A DNA stretch of 64,000 nt from positions 69,855,879-69,919,878 of the forward strand of contig OV050032.1 of assembly GCA_920105625.2 (NCBI GenBank), given 5' to 3'. Shown here piece after piece: positions 12,426 through 26,200 of this stretch. Source of the DNA: Clusia tigrina (lineage: Eukaryota; Arthropoda; Insecta; Diptera; Clusiidae). The notes under the pieces were generated by a model. The model was not told the DNA's origin and made no database searches. It saw nothing but the letters and a program-made list of their open reading frames with translations. The position numbers were made by a program, and so were the translations under genes. Each line of letters starts with the position of its first letter. The first letter of the stretch is position 1.

Positions 12426-13010
12426 GAATTGGGACTCAAGGGTAGCATAGCTTTGAGCGATAGCTTAAATTGACAAGAGGCTCGAGTACTTTATTGTTAC
12501 AAAATTTCAAGGTTTTATGACGCTCCAGTAAAAAGTTACAAGCATTTGTAGTTGCAAACTTTGATAGGTGTAGGACGTACCGTATAGAAGTTAGCGCCAT
12601 TTGAAGTTCTATCAGTTTTTGATTTGGGACTCAAGGGTAGCATAGCTTTGACCGATAGCTTAAATTGACAAGAGTCTCGAGTACTTTATTGTTACAAAAT
12701 TTCAAGGTTTTATGACGCTCCAGTAAAAAGTTACAAGCATTTGTAGTTGCAAACTTTGATAGGTGTAGGACGTACCGTATAGAAGTTAGGGCCATTTGAA
12801 GTTCTATCAGTTTTTGATTTGGGACTCAAGGGTAGCATAGCTTTGACCGATAGCTTAAATTGACAAGAGACTCGAGTACTTTATTGTTACAAAATTTCAA
12901 GGTTTTATGACGCTCCAGTAAAAAGTTACAAGCATTTGTAGTTGCAAACTTTGATAGGTGTAGGACGTACCGTATAGAAGTTAGGACTATTTGAAGTTTT
13001 ATCAGTGTTT
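12426..13010 (+). repeat. Three consecutive 195-bp monomers
   Basis: Phase landmarks fall at 12426, 12621, 12816 and 13011, giving three monomers of 195 bp. Each has TTTGTAGTTGCAAAC, one base shorter than the usual TTTGTATGTTGCAAAC. The first two phase junctions after it share TTCTATCAGTTTTTGA. The shared 1-bp deletion shows that a single changed monomer was copied locally, probably by short-range unequal exchange. Confidence 0.85.
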
Positions 13011-14160
13011 GATGTGTGACTCAAGTTTAGCATAGCTTTGAGCGATAGCTTAAATTGTCAAGAGGCTCGAGTTCTTTATTTTTATAAAATTTCAAGGTTT
13101 AATGACGCTCCAGTAAAAAGTTACAAGCATTTGTATGTTGCAAACTTTGATAGGTGTAGGATGCACCGTATAGAAGTTAGGGCCATTTGAAGTTTTATCA
13201 GTGTTTAATTTGGGACTCAAGGGTAGCATAGCTTTGAGCGATAACTTAAATTGACAAGAGGCTCGAGTACATTATTGTTACAAAATTTCAAGGTTTTATG
13301 ACGCTCCAGAAAAAAGTTACAAGCATTTGTATGTTGCAAACTTTGATAGGTGTAGGACGTACCGTATAGAAGTTAGGGCCATTTGAAGTTTTATCAGTGT
13401 TTGATTTGGGACTCAAGGGTAGCATAGCTTTGAGCGATAGCTTAAATTGGCAAGAGGCTAGAGTATTTTATTGTTACGAAATTTCAATGTTTTATGACGC
13501 TCCAGTATAAAGTTACAAGCATTTGTATGTTGCAAACTTTGATAGGTGTAGAACGTACCGTATAGAAGTTAGGGCCATGTGAAGTTCTATCAGTGGTTGA
13601 TTGGGGACACAAGGGTAGCATAGCTTTGACCGATAGCTTAAATTGACAAGAGGCTTGTGTACTCTATTGTTAAAAATTCCAAGGTTTTATGAAGTAAAAA
13701 ATTTCAAGGTTTTATGACGATCCAGTAAAAGGTTACAAGCATTTGTATGTTGCAAATTTTGATAGGTGTAGGACGTACCGTATAGAAGTTAGGGCAATTT
13801 GAAGTTTCACCAGTGTTTGATTTGGGATTCAAGGGTAGCATAGCTTTGAGCGATAGCTTAAATTGACAAGAGGCTCGAGCACTTTATTGTTACAAAATTT
13901 CAAGGTTTTATGACGCTCCAGTAAAAAGTTACAAGCATTTGTATGTTGCAAACTTTGATAGGTGTAGGACTTACCGTATAGAAGTTAGGGCCATTTGAAG
14001 TTTTATCAGTGTTTGATTTGGGACTCAAGGGGAGCATAGCTTTGAGCGATAGCTTAAATTGACAGGAGGCTCGAATACTTTATTGTTACAAAATTTCAAG
14101 GTTTTATGACGCTCCAGTAAAAAGTGACAAGCATTTGTATGTTGCAAACTTTGATAGGTG
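13011..14160 (+). repeat. 1.15-kb module, copy 2 of 3
   Basis: This repeats the variant order of the module at 5231, with TCAAGTTTAG at 13021 and GACAGGAGG at 14061. It is closely related to the copy starting at 16022, offset 3,011 bp. Both share GGCCAT(G/T)TGAAGTTCTATC, GATTGGGGACACAAG and AAAAATTCCAAGG, which the 5.2-kb copy lacks. Private changes include CTAGAGT for CTCGAGT and CCATGTGAAG for CCATTTGAAG. Confidence 0.8.
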
Positions 14161-15009
14161 TAGGACGTACCGTATAGAAGTTAGGGCCATTTGAAGTTTT
14201 ATCAGTGTTTGATTTGGGACTCAAGGGTAGCATAGCTTTGAGCGATAGCTTAAATAGACAAGAGGCTCGAGTATTTTATTGTTACGAAATTTCAAGGTTT
14301 TATGACGCTCCAGTAAAAAGATACAAGCATTTGTATGTTGCAAACTTTGATAGGTGTAGGACGTACCGTATAGAAGTTAGGGCCATTTGAAGATTTATCA
14401 GTGTTTGATTTGGGACTCAAGGGTAGCATAGCTTTGAGCGATAGCTTAAATAGACAAGAGGCTCGAGTACTTGATTGTTACAAAATTTCAAGGTTTTATG
14501 AAGTAAAAAATTTCAATTTTTATGACGATCCAGTAAAAGGTACCAGCATTTGTATGTTGCAAACTTTGATAGGTGTAGGACGTACCGTATAGAAGTTAGG
14601 GCCATTTGCAGTTTTATCAGTGTTTAATTTGGGATTCAAGGGTAGCATAGCTTTGAGCGATAGCTTAAATTGACAAGAGGCTCGAGTACTTTATTGTTAC
14701 AAAATTTCAAGGTTTTATGACGCTCCAGTAAAAAGTTACAAGCATTTGTATGTTGCAAACTTTGATAGGTGTAGGACGTACCGTATAGAAGTTAGCGCCA
14801 TTTGAAGTTCTATCAGTTTTTGAATTGGGACTCAAGGGTAGCATAGCTTTGACCGATAGCTTAAATTGACAAGAGTCTCGAGTACTTTATTGTTACAAAA
14901 TTTCAAGGTTTTATGACGCTCCAGTAAAAAGTTACAAGCATTTGTATGTTGCAAACTTTGATAGGTGTAGGACGTACCGTATAGAAGTTAGGGCCATTTG
15001 AAGTTTTAT

Positions 15010-18000
15010 CAGTGTTTGATTTGGGACTCAAGGGTAGCATATCTTTGAGCGATAGCTTAAATTGACAAGAGGCTCGAGTACTGGATTGTTACAAAATTTC
15101 AAGGTTTTATGAAGTCAAAAATTTCAATTTTTATGACGATCCAGTAAAAAGTTACAAGCATTTGTATGTTGCAAACTTTGATAGGTTTAGGACGTACCGT
15201 ATAGAAGTTAGGGCCATTTGAAGTTTTATCAGTGTTTGATTTGGGATTCAAGGGTAGCATAGCTTTGAGCGATAGCTTAAATTGACAAGAGGCTCGAGTA
15301 CTTTATTGTTACAAACTTTCAAGGTTTTATGACGCTCCAGTAAAAAGTTACAAGCATTTGTATGTTGCAAACTTTGATAGGTGTAGGACGTACCGTATAG
15401 AAGTTAGGGCCATTTGAAATTTTATCAGTGTTGGATTTGGGACTCAAGGGAAGCATAGCTTTGAGCGATAGCTTAAATTGACAAGAGGCTCGAGTACTTT
15501 ATTGTTACAATATTTCAAGGTTTTATGACGCTCCAGTAAATAGTTACAAGCATTTGTATGTTGCAAAGTTTGATAGGTGTAGGACGCACAGTATAGCAGT
15601 TAGGGCCATTTGAAGTTTTATCAGTGTTTGATTTGGGACTCAAGGGTAGCATAGCTTTGAGCGATAGATTAAATTGACAAGAGGCTCGAGTATTTTATTG
15701 TTACAATATTTTAAGGTTTTACGACGCTGCAGTAAAAAGATACAAGCATTTGTATGTTGCAAACTTCGGTAGGTGTAGGACGTACCGTATAGAAGTTAGG
15801 GCCATTTGAAGTTTTATCAGTGTTTTATTTGGGACTCAAGGGTAGCATAGCTTTGAGCGATAGCTTAAATTGACAAGAGGCTCGAGTACTTGATTGTTAC
15901 AAAATTTCAAGGTTTTATGACGCTCCAGTAAAAAGTTACAAGCATTTCTATGTTGCAAACTTTAATAGGTGTAGGACGTACCGTATAGAAGTTAGGGCCA
16001 TTTGAAGTTTTATCAGTGTTTGATTTGTGACTCAAGTTTAGCATAGCTTTGAGCGATAGCTTAAATTGTCAAGAGGCTCGAGTTCTTTATTTTTATAAAA
16101 TTTCAAGGTTTTATGACGCTCCAGTAAAAAGTTACAAGCATTTGTATGTTGCAAACTTTGATAGGTGTAGGATGCACCGTATAGAAGTTAGGGTCATTTG
16201 AAGTTTTATCAGTGTTTAATTTGGGATTCAAGGGTAGCATAGCTTTGAGCGATAACTTGAATTGACAAGAGGCTCGAGTACATTATTGTTACAAAATTTC
16301 AAGGTTTTATGACGCTCCAGAAAAAAGTTACAAGCATTTGTATGTTGCAAACTTTGATAGGTGTAGGACGTACCGTATAGAAGTTAGGGCCATTTGAAGT
16401 TTTATCAGTGTTTGATTTGGGACTCAAGGGTAGCATAGCTTTGAGCGATAGCTTAAATTGACAAGAGGCTCGAGTATTTTATTGTTACGAAATTTCAATG
16501 TTTTATGACGCTCCAGTAAAAAATTACAAGCATTTGTATGTTGCAAACTTTGATAGGTGTAGAACGTACCGTATAGAAGTTAGGGCCATTTGAAGTTCTA
16601 TCAGTGTTTGATTGGGGACACAAGGGTAGCATAGCTTTGACCGATAGCTTAAATTGACAAGAGGCTTGAGTACTCTATTGTTAAAAATTCCAAGGTTTTA
16701 TGAAGTAAAAAATTTCAAGGTTTTATGACAATCCAGTAAAAGGTTACAAGCATTTGTATGTTGCAAATTTTGATAGGTGTAGGACGTACCGTATAGAAGT
16801 TAGGGCAATTTGAAGTTTTACCAGTGTTTGATTTGGGATTCAAGGGTAGCATAGCTTTGAGCGATAGATTAAATTGACAAGAGGCTCGAGCACTTTATTG
16901 TTACAAAATTTCAAGGTTTTATGACGCTCCAGTAAAAAGTTACAAGCATTTGTATGTTGCAAACTTTGATAGGTGTAGGACTTACCGTTTAGAAGTTAGG
17001 GCCATTTGAAGTTTTATCAGTGTTTGATTTGGGACTGAAGGGGACCATAGCTTTGAGCGATAGCTTAAATTGACAGGAGGCTCGAATACTTTATTTTTGC
17101 AAAATTTCAAGGTTTTATGACGCTCCAGTAAAAAGTGACAAGCATTTGTATGTTGCAAACTTTGATAGGTGTAGGACGTACCGTATAGAAGTTAGGGCCA
17201 TTTGAAGTTTTATCAGTGTTTGATTTGGGACTCAAGGGTAGCATAGCTTTGAGCGATAGCTTAAATTGACAAGAGGCTCGAGTATTTTATTGTTACGAAA
17301 TTTCAAGGTTTTATGACGCTGCAGTAAAAGTTACAAGCATTTGTATGTTGCAAACTTTGATAGGTGTAGGATGTACCGTAAAGAAGTTAGGGCCATTTGA
17401 AGTTTTATCAGTGTTTGATTTGGGACTCAAGGGTAGCATAGCTTTGAGCGATAGCTTAAATAGACAAGAGGCTCGTGTACTTAATTGTTACAAAATTTCA
17501 AGGTTTTATGACGCTCCAGTAAAAAGTGACAAGCATTTGTATGTTGCAAACTTTGATAGGTGTAGGACGTACCGTATAGAAGTTAGGGCCATTTGAAGTT
17601 TTATCAGTGTTTGATTTGGGACTCAAGGGTAGCATAGCTTTGAGCGATAGCTTAAATTGACAAGAGACTCGAGTATTTTATTGTTACGAAATTTCAAGGT
17701 TTTATGACGCTGCAGTAAAAGTTACAAGCATTTGTATGTTGCAAACTTTGATAGGTGTAGGAAGTACCGTATAGAAGTTAGGGCCATTTGAAGTTTTATC
17801 AGTGTTTGATTTGGGACTCAAGGGTAGCATATCTTTGAGCGATAGCTTAAATTGAGAAGAGGCTCGAGTACTTGATTGTTACAAAATTTCAAGGTTTTAT
17901 GAAGTCAAAAATTTCAATTTTTATGACGATCCAGTAAAAAGTTACAAGCATTTATATGTTGCAAACTTTGATAGGTTTAGGACGTACCGTATAGAAGTTA

Positions 18001-18815
18001 GGGCCATTTGAAGTTTTATCAGTGTTTGATTTGGGATTCAAGGGTAGCATAGCTTTGAGCGATAGCTTAAATTGACAAGAGGCTCGAGTACTTTATTGTT
18101 ACAAACTTTCAAGGTTTTATGACGCTCCAGTAAAAAGTTACAAGCATTTGTATGTTGCAAACTTAGATAGGTGTAGGACGTACCGTATAGAAGTTAGGGC
18201 CATTTGAAATTTTATCAGTGTTGGATTTGGGACTCAAGGGAAGCATAGCTTTGAGCGATAGCTTAAATTGACAAGAGGCTCGAGTACTTTATTGTTACAA
18301 TATTTCAAGGTTTTATGACGCTCCAGTAAATAGTTACAAGCATTTGTATGTTGCAAAGTTTGATAGGTGTAGGACGCACAGTATAGCAGTTAGGGCCATT
18401 TGAAGTTTTATCAGTGTTTGATTTGGGACTCAAGGGTAGCATAGCTTTGAGCGACAGCTTAAATTGACAAGAGGCTCGAGTATTTTATTGTTACAATATT
18501 TTAAGGTTTTACGACGCTGCAGTAAAAAGTTACAAGCACTTGTATGTTGCAAACTTCGGTAGGTGTAGGACGTACCGTATAGAAGTTAGGACCATTTGAA
18601 GTTTTATCAGTGTTTTATTTGGGACTCAAGGGTAGCATAGCTTTGAGCGATAGCTTAAATTGACAAGAGGCTCGAGTACTTGATTGTTACAAAATTTCAA
18701 GGTTTTATGACGCTCCAGTAAAAAGTTACAAGCATTTGTATGTTGCAAACTTTAATAGGTGTAGGACGTACCGTATAGAAGTTAGGGCCATTTGAAGTTT
18801 TATAAGTGTTTGACT
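15010..18815 (+). repeat. Segment duplicated at 2,790-bp offset
   Basis: About 1 kb starting near 15.02 kb recurs near 17.81 kb: GAAGTCAAAAATTTC at 15111 and 17901, and CTTCGGTAGG at 15764 and 18554, both 2,790 bp apart. The period equals 14 monomers with two long ones, minus 2 bp. In both copies an Lb monomer is followed by ACAAACTTTC, then GTTGGATTTGGG, then GCACAGTATAGCAG, then ACTTCGGTAGG, then GTTTTATTTGGG. Between them lies the third 1.15-kb module. Small differences include ACTGGATTG against ACTTGATTG and AACTTTGATAGG against AACTTAGATAGG. Confidence 0.8.
16022..17171 (+). repeat. 1.15-kb module, copy 3 of 3
   Basis: TCAAGTTTAG lies at 16032 and GACAGGAGG at 17072, the same internal distance as in the copy at 13011. 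The long monomer has GATTGGGGACACAAG and a second tract near 16701. Private changes include TTTATTTTTGCAAAATTT near 17091 and GGGACTGAAGGGGACC near 17031. The likeness to the 13-kb copy is high across the full module. Confidence 0.8.
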
Positions 18816-19133
18816 TGGGACTCAAGAGTAGCATAGCTTTGAGCGATAGCTTAAATTGACAAGAGGCTGGAGTACTTTATTGTTACAAAATTTCAAGGTT
18901 TTATGACGCTCCAGTAAAAAGTTACAAGCATTTGTATGTTGCAAACTTTGATAGGTGGAGGACGTACCGTATAGAAGTTAGGGACATTTAAAGTTTTATC
19001 AGTGTTTGATTTGGGACTCAAGGGTAGCATAGCTTTGAGCGATAGCTTAAATTGACAAGAGGCTCGACTACTTTATTGTTACAAAATTTCAAGGTTTTAT
19101 GACGCTCCAGTAAAAAGTTACAAGCATTTGTAT

Positions 19134-22100
19134 GCTGCAAACTTTGATAGGTGTAGGATGTACCGTATAGAAGTTAGGGCCATTTGAAGTTTTATCAGTG
19201 TTTGATTTGGGACTCAAGGGTAGCATAGCTTTGAGCGATAGCTTAAATTGACAAGAGGCTCGAGTACTTTATTGTTACAAAATTTCAAGGTTTTATGACG
19301 CTCCAGTAAAAAGTTACAAGGATTTGTATGTTGCAAACTTTGATAGGTGTAGGACGTAGCGTATAGAAGTTAAGGCCATTTGAAGTTTTATGAGTGTTTG
19401 ATTTGGGACTCAAGAGTAGCATAGCTTTGAGCGATAGCTTAAATTGACAAGAGGCTTGAGTACTCTATTGTTAAAAATTTCAAGGTTTTATGAAGTAAAA
19501 AATCTCAAGGTTTTATGACGATCCAGTAAAAGGTTACAAGCATTTGTATGTTGCAAACTTTGATAGGTGTAGGACGGACCGTGTAGAAGTTAGGGCCATT
19601 TGAAGTTTTACCAGTGTTTGATTTGGGATTCAAGGGTAGCATAGCTTTGAGCGATAGCTTAAATTGACAAGAGGCTCGAGTACTTTATTGTTACAAAATT
19701 TCAAGGTTTTATGTCGCTCCAGTAAAAAGTTACAAGCATTTGTATGTTGCAAACTTTGATAGGTGTAGGACTTACCGTATAGAAGTTAGGGCCATTTGAA
19801 GTTTTATCAGTGTTTGATTTGGGATTCAAGGGGAGCATAGGTTTTAGCGATAGCTTAAATTGACAAGAGGCTCGAGTACTTTATTGTTACAAAATTTCAA
19901 GGTTTTATGACGCTCCAGTAAAAAGTTACAAGCATTTGTATGTTGCAAACATTGATAGGTGTAGGATGTACCGTAAAGAAGTTAGGGCCATTTGAAGTTT
20001 TATCCGTATTTGATTTGGGACTCAAGGGTAGCATAGCTTTGAGCGATAGCTTAAATTGACAAGAGGCTCGTGTACTTGATTGTTACAAATTTCAAAGTTT
20101 TATGAGGCTGCAGTAAAAAGTTACAAGCATTTGTATGTTGCAAACTTTGATAGGTGTAGGATGTACCGTAAAGAAGTTAGGGCCATTTGAAGTTTTATCA
20201 GTGTTTGATTTGGGACTCAAGGGTAGCATAGCTTTGAGCGATAGCTTAAATTGACAAGAGGCTCGAGTATTTTATTGTTACGAAATTTCAAGGTTTTATG
20301 ACGCTGCAGTAAAAAGTTACAAGCATTTGTATGTTGCAAACTTTGATAGGTGTAGGATGTACCGTAAAGAAGTTAGGGCCATTTGAAGTTTTATCAGTGT
20401 TTGATTTGGGACTCAAGGGTAGCATAGCTTTGAGCGATAGCTTAAATTGACAAGAGGCTCGTGTACTTGATTGTTACAAAATTTCAAGGTTTTATGACGC
20501 TCCAGTAAAAAGTTACAAGCATTTGTATGTTGCAAACTTTGATAGGTGTAGGACGTACCGTATAGAAGTTAGGGCCATTTGAAGTTTTATCAGTGTTTGA
20601 TTTGGGACTCAAGGGTAGCATATCTTTGAGCGATAGCTTAAATTGAGAAGAGGCTCGAGTACTTGATTGTTACAAAATTTCAAGGTTTTATGACGCTCCA
20701 GTAAAAAGTTACAAGCATTTGTATGTTGCAAACTTTGATAGGTGTAGGACGTACCGTATAGAAGTTAGGGCCATTTGAAGGTTTATCAGTGTTTGATTTG
20801 GGACTCAAGGGTAGCATATCTTTGAGCGATAGCTTAAATTGAGAAGAGGCTCGAGTACTTGATTGTTACAAAATTTCAAGGTTTTATGACGCTCCAGTAA
20901 AAAGTTACAAGCATTTGTATGCTGCAAACTTTGATAGGTGTAGGATGTACCGTATAGAAGTTAGGGCCATTTGAAGTTTTATCAGTGTTTGATTTGGGAC
21001 TCAAGGGTAGCATAGCTTTGAGCGATAGCTTAAATTGACAAGAGGCTCGAGTACTTTATTGTTACAAAATTTCAAGGTTTTATGACGCTCCAGTAAAAAG
21101 TTACAAGGATTTGTATGTTGCAAACTTTGATAGGTGTAGGACGTAGCGTATAGAAGTTAAGGCCATTTGAAGTTTTATGAGTGTTTGATTTGGGACTCAA
21201 GAGTAGCATAGCTTTGAGCGATAGCTTAAATTGACAAGAGGCTTGAGTACTCTATTGTTAAAAATTTCAAGGTTTTATGAAGTAAAAAATCTCAAGGTTT
21301 TATGACGATCCAGTAAAAGGTTACAAGCATTTGTATGTTGCAAACTTTGATAGGTGTAGGACGGACCGTGTAGAAGTTAGGGCCATTTGAAGTTTTACCA
21401 GTGTTTGATTTGGGATTCAAGGGTAGCATAGCTTTGAGCGATAGCTTAAATTGACAAGAGGCTCGAGTACTTTATTGTTACAAAATTTCAAGGTTTTATG
21501 TCGCTCCAGTAAAAAGTTACAAGCATTTGTATGTTGCAAACTTTGATAGGTGTAGGACTTACCGTATAGAAGTTAGGGCCATTTGAAGTTTTATCAGTGT
21601 TTGATTTGGGATTCAAGGGGAGCATAGGTTTGAGCGATAGCTTAAATTGACAAGAGGCTCGAGTACTTTATTGTTACAAAATTTCAAGGTTTTATGACGC
21701 TCCAGTAAAAAGTTACAAGCATTTGTATGTTGCAAACATTGATAGGTGTAGGATGTACCGTAAAGAAGTTAGGGCCATTTGAAGTTTTATCAGTGTTTGA
21801 TTTGGGACTCAAGGGTAGCATAGCTTTGAGCGATAGCTTAAATTGACAAGAGGCTCGTGTACTTGATTGTTACAAATTTCAAAGTTTTATGAGGCTGCAG
21901 TAAAAAGTTACAAGCATTTGTATGTTGCAAACTTTGATAGGTGTAGGATGGACCGTAAAGAAGTTAGGGCCATTTGAAGTTTTATCAGTGTTTGATTTGG
22001 GACTCAAGGGTAGCATAGCTTTGAGCGATAGCTTAAATTGACAAGAGGCTCGAGTATTTTATTGTTACGAAATTTCAAGGTTTTATGACGCTGCAGTAAA

Positions 22101-22665
22101 AAGTTACAAGCATTTGTATGTTGCAAACTTTGATAGGTGTAGGATGTACCGTAAAGAAGTTAGGGCCATTTGAAGTTTTATCAGTGTTTGATTTGGGACT
22201 CAAGGGTAGCATAGCTTTGAGCGATAGCTTAAATTGACAAGAGGCTCGTGTACTTGATTGTTACAAAATTTCAAGGTTTTATGACGCTCCAGTAAAAAGT
22301 TACAAGCATTTGTATGTTGCAAACTTTGATAGGTGTAGGACGTACCGTATAGAAGTTAGGGCCATTTGAAGTTTTATCAGTGTTTGATTTGGGACTCAAG
22401 GGTAGCATATCTTTGAGCGATAGCTTAAATTGAGAAGAGGCTCGAGTACTTGATTGTTACAAAATTTCAAGGTTTTATGACGCTCCAGTAAAAAGTTACA
22501 AGCATTTGTATGTTGCAAACTTTGATAGGTGTAGGACGTACCGTATAGAAGTTAGGGCCATTTGAAGGTTTATCAGTGTTTGATTTGGGACTCAAGGGTA
22601 GCATATCTTTGAGCGATAGCTTAAATTGAGAAGAGGCTCGAGTACTTGATTGTTACAAAATTTCA
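19134..22665 (+). repeat. 1,787-bp tandem duplication
   Basis: Landmarks repeat at an offset of exactly 1,787 bp: GCTGCAAACT at 19134 and 20921, ACGGACC at 19574 and 21361, and the rare TTTGAAGGTTTATC at about 20775 and 22562. The period is nine monomers with one La long monomer and one 1-bp deletion (9 x 196 + 24 - 1). The copies are nearly identical. Differences I noticed are TATCCGTATTTG against TATCAGTGTTTG, GGTTTTAGCG against GGTTTGAGCG, and ATGTACCG against ATGGACCG. The likeness ends near 22.67 kb where the second copy passes into an Lb insert. Confidence 0.88.
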
Positions 22666-23240
22666 AGGTTTTATGAAGTCAAAAATTTCAATTTTTATGA
22701 CGATCCAGTAAAAAGTTACAAGCATTTGTATGTTGCAAACTTTGATAGGTGTAGGATGTACCGTAAAGAAGTTAGGGCCATTTGAAGTTTTATCAGTTTT
22801 TGATTTGGGACTCAAGGGTAGCATAGCTTTGAGCGATAGCTTAAATTGAGAAGAGGCTCGAGTACTTGATTGTTACAAAATTTCAAGGTTTTATGAAGTC
22901 AAAAATTTCAATTTTTATGACGATCCAGTAAAAAGTTACAAGCATTTGTATGTTGCAAACTTTGAAAGGTTTAGGACGTACCGTATAGAAGTTAGGGCCA
23001 TTTGAAGTTTTATCAGTGTTTGATTTGGGATTCAAGGGTAGCATAGCTTTGAGCGATAGCTTAAATTGAGAAGAGGCTCGAGTACTTGATTGTTACAAAA
23101 TTTCAAGGTTTTATGAAATCAAAAATTTCAATTTTTATGACGATCCAGTAAAAAGTTACAAGCATTTGTATGTTGCAAACTTTGATAGGTTTAGGACGTA
23201 CCGTATAGAAGTTAGGGCCATTTGAAGTTTTATCAGTGTT
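22580..23240 (+). repeat. Three consecutive Lb long monomers
   Basis: Lb inserts begin near 22675, 22895 and 23115, exactly 220 bp apart, so three long monomers stand side by side. Elsewhere in the window the Lb monomers I found are separated by short ones. The third has GAAATCAAAAATTTC instead of GAAGTCAAAAATTTC, a change shared with the Lb insert at 25121. This shows that the long form can itself be amplified as a 220-bp unit. Confidence 0.85.
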
Positions 23241-26200
23241 TGATTTGGGATTCAAGGGTAGCATAGCTTTGAGCGATAGCTTAAATTGACAAGAGGCTCG
23301 AGTACTTTATTGTTACAATATTTCAAGGTTTTATGACGCTCCAGTAAATAGTTACAAGCATTTGTATGTTGCAAACTTTGATAGGTGTAGGACGTACCGT
23401 ATAGAAGTTAGGGCCATTTGAAATTTTATCAGTGTTGGATTTGGGACTCAAGGGAAGCATAGCTTTGAGTGATAGCTTAAATTGACAAGAGGCTCGAGTA
23501 CTTTATTGTTACAATATTTCAAGGTTTTATGACGCTCCAGTAAATAGTTACAAGCATTTGTATGTTGCAAAGTTTGATAGGTGTAGGATGCACAGTATAG
23601 CAGTTAGGGCCATTTGAAGTTTTATCAGTGTTTGATTTGGGACTCAAGGGTAGCATAGCTTTGAGCGATAGCTTAAATTGACAAGAGGCTCGAGTATTTT
23701 ATTGTTACAAAATTTCAAGGTTTTATGACGCTCCAGTAAAAAGTTACAAGCATTTGTATGTTGCAAACTTTGATAGGTGGAGGACGTACCGTATAGAAGT
23801 TAGGGCCATTTGAAGTTTTATCAGTGTTTGATTTGGGACTCAAGGGTAGCATAGCTTTAAGCGATAGCTTAAATTGACAAGAGGCTCGAGTACTTTATTG
23901 TTACAAAATTTCAAGGTTTTATGACGCTCCAGTAAAAAGTTACAAGCATTTGTATGCTGCAAACTTTGATAGGTGTAGGATGTACCGTATAGAAGTTAGG
24001 GCCATTTGAAGTTTTATCAGTGTTTGATTTGGGACTCAAGGGTAGCATAGCTTTGAGCGATAGCTTAAATTGACAAGAGGCTCGAGTACTTTATTGTTAC
24101 AAAATTTCAAGGTTTTATGACGCTCCAATAAAAAGTTACAAGGATTTGTATGTTGCAAACTTTGATAGGTGTAGGACGTAGCGTATAGAAGTTAAGGACA
24201 TTTGAAGTTTTATGAGTGTTTGATTTGGGACTCAAGAGTAGCATAGCTTTGAGCGATAGCTTAAATTGACAAGAGGCTTGAGTACTCTATTGTTAAAAAT
24301 TTCAAGGTTTTATGAAGTAAAAAATCTCAAGGGTTTATGACGATCCAGTAAAAGGTTACAAGCATTTGTATGTTGCAAACTTTGATAGGTGTAGGACGGA
24401 CCGTGTAGAAGTTAGGGCCATTTGAAGTTTTACCAGTGTTTGATTTGGGATTCAAGGGTAGCATAGGTTTGAGCGATAGCTTAAATTGACAAGAGGCTCG
24501 TGTACTTGATTGTTACAAATTTCAAAGTTTTATGACGCTGCAGTAAAAAGTTACAAGCATTTGTATGTTGCAAACTTTGATAGGTGTAGGATGTACCGTA
24601 AAGAAGTTAGGGCCATTTGAAGTTTTATCAGTGTTTGATTTGGGATTCAAGGGGAGCATAGGTTTGAGCGATATCTTAAATTGACAAGAGGCTCGAGTAC
24701 TTTATTGTTACAAAATTTCAAGGTTTTATGACGCTCCAGTAAAAAGTTACAAGCATTTGTATGTTGCAAACATTGATAGGTGTAGGATGTACCGTAAAGA
24801 AGTTAGGGCCATTTGAAGTTTTATCCGTATTTGATTTGGGACTCAAGGGTAGCATAGCTTTGAGCGATAGCTTAAATTGACAAGAGGCTCGTGTACTTGA
24901 TTGTTACAAATTTCAAAGTTTTATGACGCTCCAGTAAAAAGTTACAAGCATTTGTATGTTGCAAACTTTGATAGGTGTAGGACGTACCGTATAGAAGTTA
25001 GGGCCATTTGAAGTTTTATCAGTGTTTGATTTGGGACTCAAGGGTAGCATATCTTTGAGCGATAGCTTAAATTGAGAAGAGGCTCGAGTACTTGATTGTT
25101 ACAAAATTTCAAGGTTTTATGAAATCAAAAATTTCAATTTTTATGACGATCCGGTAAAAAGTTACAAGCATTTGTATGTTGCAAACTTTGATAGGTTTAG
25201 GACGTACCGTATAGAAGTTAGGGCCATTTGAAATTTTATCAGTGTTTGATTTGGGATTCAAGGGTAGCATAGCTTTGAGCGATAGCTTAAATTGACAAGA
25301 GGCTCGAGTACTTTATTGTTACAAACTTTCAAGGTTTTATGACGCTCCAGTAAAAAGTTACAAGCATTTGTATGTTGCAAACTTTGATAGGTGTAGGACG
25401 TACCGTATAGAAGTTAGGGCCATTTGAAATTTTATCAGTGTTGGATTTGGGACTCAAGGGAAGCATAGCTTTGAGCGATAGCTTAAATTGACAAGAGGCT
25501 CGAGTACTTTATTGTTACAATATTTCAAGGTTTTATGACGCTCCAGTAAATAGTTACAAGCATTTGTATGTTGCAAAGTTTGATAGGTGTAGGACGCACA
25601 GTGTAGCAGTTAGGGCCATTTGAAGTTTTATCAGTGTTTGATTTGGGACTCAAGGGTAGCATAGCTTTGAGCGATAGCTTAAATTGACAAGAGGCTCGAG
25701 TATTTTATTGTTTCAATATTTTAAGGTTTTACGACGCTGCAGTAAAAAGTTACAAGCATTTGTATGTTGCAAACTTCGGTAGGTGTAGGACGTACCGTAT
25801 AGAAGTTAGGGCCATTTGAAGTTTTATCAGTGTTTTATTTGGGACTCAAGGGTAGCATAGCTTTGAGCGATAGCTTAAATTGACAAGAGGCTCGAGTACT
25901 GGATTGTTACAAAATTTCAAGGTTTTATGACGCTCCAGTAAAAAGTTACAAGCATTTGTATGTTGCAAACTTTATTAGGTGTAGGACGTACCGTATAGAA
26001 ATTAGGGCCATTTGAAGTTTTATAAGTGTTTTACTTGGGACTCAAGAGTAGCATAGCTTTGAGCGATAGCTTAAATTGACAAGAGGCTGGAGTACTTTAT
26101 TGTTACAAAATTTCAAGGTTTTATGACGCTCCAGTAAAAAGTTACAAGCATTTGTATGTTGCAAACTTTGATAGGTTGAGGACGTACCGTATAGAAGTTA

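Noticed and set aside
17345..17596. 83-codon plus-strand frame
   Set aside because: It crosses from one monomer to the next because one stop is lost by substitution. It has no start context, homology or partner that I recognise.
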